Assembly (NCBI GenBank): GCA_900208305.1
Contig: OAPG01000010.1
Coordinates: forward strand, 124,001 to 188,000
DNA: 64,000 bases
Direction of reading: 5' to 3'
Source: Melanopsichium pennsylvanicum
Lineage: Eukaryota > Basidiomycota > Ustilaginomycetes > Ustilaginales
Shown: piece by piece, positions 59,665 to 64,000 of the stretch
How the letters are laid out: every line of letters begins with the position of its first letter
Position numbering within the stretch: the stretch's first letter is position 1
Translations under genes and position numbers: made by a program
The notes under the pieces: model-generated
The model's input: the letters and a program-made list of their open reading frames with translations, nothing else
The model's database searches: none
What the model was told of the DNA's origin: nothing

Positions 59665-60767
59665 TGTCAGGGGGCGTTGTGCCAAACTCAAGCTTCGCGC
59701 CGAGATCCGCTGAAACCGTCTGTTTTAGCGTGTTTGAGATTGAGACCTGATAAGCAGGCCGGTTCTATCGTGTTTCGCTATGAGACCTGCTGCGCGACTC
59801 TTGAGCTGACTGACCACTGTGAACACTCCGTTCAGAGGTAATGCGGCTCGTCTGTGTGTTGTAAGACCTTCACGATGCACGAGTGCTCTTGATGCAAGTG
59901 TTGGTCACTGTCAGGGACTGCTTCGGATGGTCTTGAAGCTGTCGTGATAATGAATTGGCTACGGTGGAGGTTCCGTGACCGCGGTTGAGGTTCCGCCTAC
60001 AGTTGAGGTGCTGTAGTGTCAGTGATGGTGCTGACAATCGTCGATGAAGCTTGTCTCCTTATACTGAGGAGAACACAGACACTGGATAGCTGCAATACCG
60101 TATGATTGCAGCTGCTGACGAGAACTATATACTGAGTAACTGATAACGACTTGTAAAGTAAAGACTGGGTTAATATAAAGTAGAGTGGATGAGTCCCGCT
60201 CCTCCACGACTGTAAAGACTGTGTTCTTATATACCTATGGCCCTCCAGGGGCTCCCCTTTGTCCGCTATGACCCTGGTACACCAGAGTATCAATGGCCAC
60301 CAGAGTTTCGACGTGTCCGCGAGCTTGGGCCCCGTGCTAATCAATGCCGACTGTCATCAACTATGACAACCACGAGCTTGGGCCCTGTGTTAAACAATGC
60401 TGACTGCCCTCAACTATGACAACCACGAGCTTGGGCCCCGTGTTAAACAATACCAACTGCCAGCAACCATGTCGCCCTTGAGCTTGGGCCCCGTGCTAAC
60501 CAGTGCTGGCTGTCAGCAACCATGACACACACAGCGGACGGTAGCTTGGGCCCCGTGCTAACCAGTGCTGGCTGTCAGCAACCATGACACACACAGCGGA
60601 CGGTCCTACATCATGTTGCACCCTTCCATCAGGCCTCCTGTACCAGACGGAGGCTGTCAGAGGGCGTTGCACTGATATCGGATGAAACCACGTGTTCTAG
60701 CGGATGTCAACCTGAAACCCGATAGAACACAGTGTTTCACCGGATTTGAAATCCACCTCCGGTAACA
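59665..60767 (-). mobile_element. LTR-B of a chromovirus, copy 1 of tandem pair
   Basis: 1103 bp, plus-strand ends TGTCAGGGGG...CCGGTAACA. Immediately to the right is a pyrimidine tract (60768-60780, CTACCCCCCTTCC), which on the element's strand is GGAAGGGGGGTAG, a polypurine tract. That places this as a 3' LTR of a minus-strand element. It contains the minisatellite at 60321-60604. Confidence 0.8.
60321..60604. repeat. Minisatellite inside LTR-B, five units of 53-62 bp
   Basis: Units start GAGCTTGGGCCC(C/T)GTG and end near CAAC(T/C)ATGACA; boundaries about 60321, 60374, 60427, 60480 and 60544. The last two units are nearly identical. The same array is present in the second LTR (61890-62173). 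Confidence 0.85.
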
Positions 60768-61233
60768 CTACCCCCCTTCCAAGAACCGAGCTCCTGCGAG
60801 GTAATGAAGTCCGGCGGCGCAGAGAACTTAGCTTCTACCAGCCCTTATCCTCGGTGTACAACTCTTCTTTTGCAATGGTCTTCATCATCTATTCCTATAT
60901 CACCACGATCCTCCTGTGCAATCTTAATGCAACAGACTCGCCTGTATCATGTTGTAATTGCAATGTCTTGTTCCTTCTTACCATGTTTGTGTTGAAAAGC
61001 CTGTGACGTCGCCAACCGTCGCCTTCCACTTTCAGCCCCGGTGTATGAGATCCGATAGAATTACCACTTTAAGCGGGTTTCAACTGAGATCGGCTGCAGA
61101 GGGTTGTTTTATCGGATTTCAACTGAATTCGGATAAAACAGCGCGTTTTACCGGGTCTGAGATTCAAACCTAGCTTTCGCAATGCTTTGTCCCAAGGCAA
61201 TCCGGGGCGGTTTTATGGTACTTCTACGCCGAA

Positions 61234-62336
61234 TGTCAGGGGGCGTTGTGCCAAACTCAAGCTTCGCGCCGAGATCCGCTGAAACCGTCTGTTTTAGCGT
61301 GTTTGAGATTGAGACCTGATAAGCAGGCCGGTTCTATTGTGTTTTGCTATGAGACCTGCTGCGCAACTCTTGAGCTGACTGACCACTGTGAACACTCCGT
61401 TCAGAGGTAATGCGGCTCGTCTGTGTGTTGTAAGACCTTCACGATGCACGAGTGCTCTTGATGCAAGTGTTGGTCACCGTCAGGGACTGCTTCGGATGGT
61501 CTTGAAGCTGTTGTGATAATGAATTGGCTACGGTGGAGGTTCCGTGACCGCGGTTGAGGTTCCGCCTACAGTTGAGGTGCTGTAGTGTCAGTGATGGTGC
61601 TGACAATTGTCGATGAAGCTTGTCTCCTTATACTGAGGAGAACACAGACACTGGATAGCTGCAATACCGTATGATTGCAGCTGCTGACGAGAACTATATA
61701 CTGAGTAACTGATAACGACTTGTAAAGTAAAGACTGGGTTAATATAAAGTAGAGTGGATGAGTCCCGCTCCTCCACGACTGTAAAGACTGTGTTCTTATA
61801 TACCTATGGCCCTCCAGGGGCTCCCCTTTGTCCGCTATGACCCTGGTACACCAGAGTATCAATGGCCACCAGAGTTTCGACGTGTCCGCGAGCTTGGGCC
61901 CCGTGCTAATCAATGCCGACTGTCATCAACTATGACAACCACGAGCTTGGGCCCTGTGTTAAACAATGCTGACTGCCCTCAACTATGACAACCACGAGCT
62001 TGGGCCCCGTGTTAAACAATACCAACTGCCAGCAACCATGTCGCCCTTGAGCTTGGGCCCCGTGCTAACCAGTGCTGGCTGTCAGCAACCATGACACACA
62101 CAGCGGACGGTAGCTTGGGCCCCGTGCTAACCAGTGCTGGCTGTCAGCAACCATGACACACACAGCGGACGGTCCTACATCATGTTGCACCCTTCCATCA
62201 GGCCTCCTGTACCAGACGGAGGCTGTCAGAGGGCGTTGCACTGATATCGGATGAAACCACGTGTTCTAGCGGATGTCAACCTGAAACCCGATAGAACACA
62301 GTGTTTCACCGGATTTGAAATCCACCTCCGGTAACA
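61234..62336 (-). mobile_element. LTR-B of a chromovirus, copy 2 (3' LTR of the pol at right)
   Basis: Same as 59665-60767 apart from a few transitions. It stands directly downstream, on the minus strand, of the integrase gene that ends at 62793, so it is that element's 3' LTR. The matching 5' LTR would be beyond the right edge of the window. Confidence 0.85.
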
Positions 62337-62349
62337 CTACCCCCCTTCC
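62337..62349 (-). other. Polypurine tract (plus-strand primer site) of the retrotransposon
   Basis: GGAAGGGGGGTAG on the minus strand, adjoining the inferred LTR start TGTTACCGG. The position and composition are those of the PPT used for second-strand priming. Confidence 0.65.
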
Positions 62350-62792
62350 AAGAACCGAGCTCCTGCGAGGTAATGAAGTCCGGCGGCGCAGAGAACTTAG
62401 CTTCTACCAGCCCTTATCCTCGGTGTACAACTCTTCTTTTGCAATGGTCTTCATCATCTATTCCTATATCACCACGATCCTCCTGTGCAATCTTAATGCA
62501 ACAGACTCGCCTGTATCATGTTGTAATTGCAATGTCTTGTTCCTTCTTACCATGTTTGTGTTGAAAAGCCTGTGACGTCGCCAACCGTCGCCTTCCACTT
62601 TCAGCCCCGGTGTATGAGATCCGATAGAATTACCACTTTAAGCGGGTTTCAACTGAGATCGGCTGCAGAGGGTTGTTTTATCGGATTTCAACTGAATTCG
62701 GATAAAACAGCGCGTTTTACCGGGTCTGAGATTCAAACCTAGCTTTCGCGATGCTTTGTCCCAAGGCAATCCGGGGCGGTTTTATGGTACTT

Positions 62793-64000
62793 CTACGCCG
62801 TCCCCCCCTCCAATCGCTCATACTCCTGGATGAGTTGGGGGGCGTTGACCGCCTCTGCTGGTTCCCATGAAGCTGCTTCCTCGGGATACCCTTTCCACTG
62901 GACCAAGTATTCCACCTGGCCTTGTCGCCGACGTATGTCAACAATGGCTTCCACTTCGAATTCCAAGTCCTCATCATGCAATGTCGGATATGGTTGTATT
63001 GTTGAGCGTCCTTCTAGTTTGCTATCCTTTGTACGCTTGAGCATTGAGACATGGAAGACGTTGTGAACCCTGACTGAACTTGGTAATTGAATTCGGTACG
63101 CCCTGCGGCCAATTCGCTCAATCACCGGGAATGGTCCAGCAAACCTAGTGTTGAGCTTCGCTGTAGGTCGCCGAGTGGCCCAGTTCTTGGTACTGACGTA
63201 AACCCTGTCACCGACCTTGAACTCTATGTCCTTTCGTTTCCGGTTGTATTGTTCGACTGCCCGCGACTGTGCTTGCCTGGCTTGTTCTTGAAGGTATCGT
63301 ACTAGCTCTTTGTTGGTTTTGGCAAATTCTTGGCGCTTGGGGTCCAGTATTCCCACTTGTTCTGGTAGCTCTGGGTGCATTTTAGGGTTCCACCCATAGC
63401 ATGCAAAGAACGGGGACACCCCAATGCTGCTATGGACGGTGTTGTTATACACAAACTCCGCCATTGGCAACAAGCTTGCCCAGTTATCTTGCTCGTAGTT
63501 GCAATAGATACGCAAGTACTGCTCGACAACTTGATTCACCCGTTCCGTTTGACCGTCTGTCTGAGGATGATATGCGGTGCTCAAAGAGTGTTTGATGTTG
63601 TGCTGTTGAGCAAAATCCTTCCAGATTGCAGAGATGAATTGTCGTCCTCGGTCCGATACGATATGTTCAGGCACCCCGAACCTCTTAAATACATGTGCCT
63701 GCAGTAGCTCGACCGTGTCCTTCGACGTTGCTGTCTTATGCGTTGGCATTACGACTGCAAGTTTTGAAAGCCGGTCAACCACAACCAGTATGGAATCAAA
63801 ACCACTTGAGCTCGGCAAGCCTTCGATGAAATTGAGGGATATCGACCCCCAAGGTCTCTCTGGTGTCGATAGCGGCTGCAACAAGCCATATGGTTTGTGG
63901 CGCGGCATCTTGTATCTCGCACACACAGGGCAGCTTGCCACATAGTCTGCCACCCAAGCGGCCATGCCTGGCCACCAGTAGTGTCTGCGGGCAAGGTCTA
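62793..64000 (-). CDS. pol: Ty3/gypsy chromovirus pol: integrase and chromodomain (5' partial)
   Basis: Open from the right edge (the frame continues upstream of the internal ATG at 63965) to TAG at 62793-62795. At the edge RRHYWWPGM..DYVASCPVCARYK is the integrase HHCC zinc finger. The DDE core follows with FIEGLPSSSGFDSILVVVDR, VPEHIVSDRGRQFISAIWKD and STAYHPQTDGQTERVNQVVE (the Asp, Asp and Glu are present). GPFPVIERIGRRAYRIQLP is the GPY/F-type module, and VEYLVQWKGYPEEAASWEPA is a C-terminal chromodomain, which guides integration to marked chromatin in chromoviruses. The visible part is uninterrupted, so the element may be recent. Reverse transcriptase, RNase H and gag would lie beyond the window. 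Confidence 0.95.
   Translation of the reverse strand, partial: DLARRHYWWPGMAAWVADYVASCPVCARYKMPRHKPYGLLQPLSTPERPWGSISLNFIEGLPSSSGFDSILVVVDRLSKLAVVMPTHKTATSKDTVELLQAHVFKRFGVPEHIVSDRGRQFISAIWKDFAQQHNIKHSLSTAYHPQTDGQTERVNQVVEQYLRIYCNYEQDNWASLLPMAEFVYNNTVHSSIGVSPFFACYGWNPKMHPELPEQVGILDPKRQEFAKTNKELVRYLQEQARQAQSRAVEQYNRKRKDIEFKVGDRVYVSTKNWATRRPTAKLNTRFAGPFPVIERIGRRAYRIQLPSSVRVHNVFHVSMLKRTKDSKLEGRSTIQPYPTLHDEDLEFEVEAIVDIRRRQGQVEYLVQWKGYPEEAASWEPAEAVNAPQLIQEYERLEGGTA

Larger units (their letters stand above)
59665..62800. repeat. 1567-bp direct tandem duplication (LTR-B plus 3' UTR)
   Basis: Copy 1 is 59665-61231 and copy 2 is 61234-62800, separated by AA. Each copy holds an LTR-B, its polypurine tract, about 450 bp of non-coding sequence and the last 8 bases up to and including the pol stop region. 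I count seven base differences between the copies. All are C/T or G/A and each lies in a CpG of one copy. Confidence 0.92.

Noticed and set aside
60321..60604. Regularly spaced direct repeats resembling a CRISPR array
   Set aside because: Eukaryotic retrotransposon LTR; the units are contiguous without unique spacers, so it is a minisatellite.
60746..61006. 86-aa and overlapping open frames, repeated identically at 62315-62575
   Set aside because: They fall within the retrotransposon's 3' untranslated part and are duplicated with it; no domain and no conservation pattern of coding sequence.

Overview
The window looks like chromosomal DNA of a smut fungus (Basidiomycota, Ustilaginomycotina, probably Ustilaginaceae). 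The basis is long, mostly intronless genes with few short introns, about 50% GC in coding regions, recognisable fungal housekeeping proteins, and a block of small secreted proteins of the kind smuts use as effectors. The species cannot be named from the sequence alone.

Layout. 1-7.0 kb: a partial GPI-anchored alpha/beta hydrolase, a mitochondrial hydroxyacid-oxoacid transhydrogenase, a MAPEG membrane protein and a peroxisomal acyl-CoA ligase. 7.49 kb: an intron-containing tRNA-Leu(UAA), followed 375 bp later by a solo LTR. 8.4-18.6 kb: a gene-poor accessory island. It holds decayed genes, one single-pass membrane protein, a tandem family of secreted effector-like proteins (two intact copies and one stop-interrupted copy) and a probably spliced gene of unknown function. 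20-44.9 kb: a housekeeping block with an IQM-like calmodulin-binding protein, URM1, a GH47 alpha-mannosidase, an unknown conserved protein, a MIX14/CHCHD5-like CX9C protein, a TRIP4/Rqt4-like ribosome-quality-control factor, a DHHC palmitoyltransferase, a histidine phosphatase, a vacuolar-type amino acid transporter and REV1. 45.3-46.4 kb: a nested LTR insertion. 47-56.3 kb: more housekeeping genes (a small unknown protein, a membrane-anchored cysteine-synthase-like enzyme, an M28/PSMA-like peptidase, a mitochondrial carrier and an NtaA/SnaA-type FMN monooxygenase). 56.3-64 kb: transposon territory, with a degraded DNA-transposon-like stretch, several LTRs of one chromovirus family, a solo LTR with a perfect 5-bp target-site duplication nested in an older LTR, a 1567-bp tandem duplication of LTR plus 3' untranslated sequence, and the integrase-chromodomain end of a Ty3/gypsy pol gene running off the right edge.

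The housekeeping genes do not form one pathway. The points of most interest are the paralogous secreted-protein cluster with its pseudogenes, the nested LTRs, and the observation that every base difference I found between the two 1.57-kb tandem copies is a transition at a CpG site, which points to cytosine methylation or a RIP-like process. Splice models are proposed for five genes (URM1, the CX9C protein, the DHHC enzyme, the histidine phosphatase and the unknown gene at 17.8 kb). All restore a single frame of whole codons.
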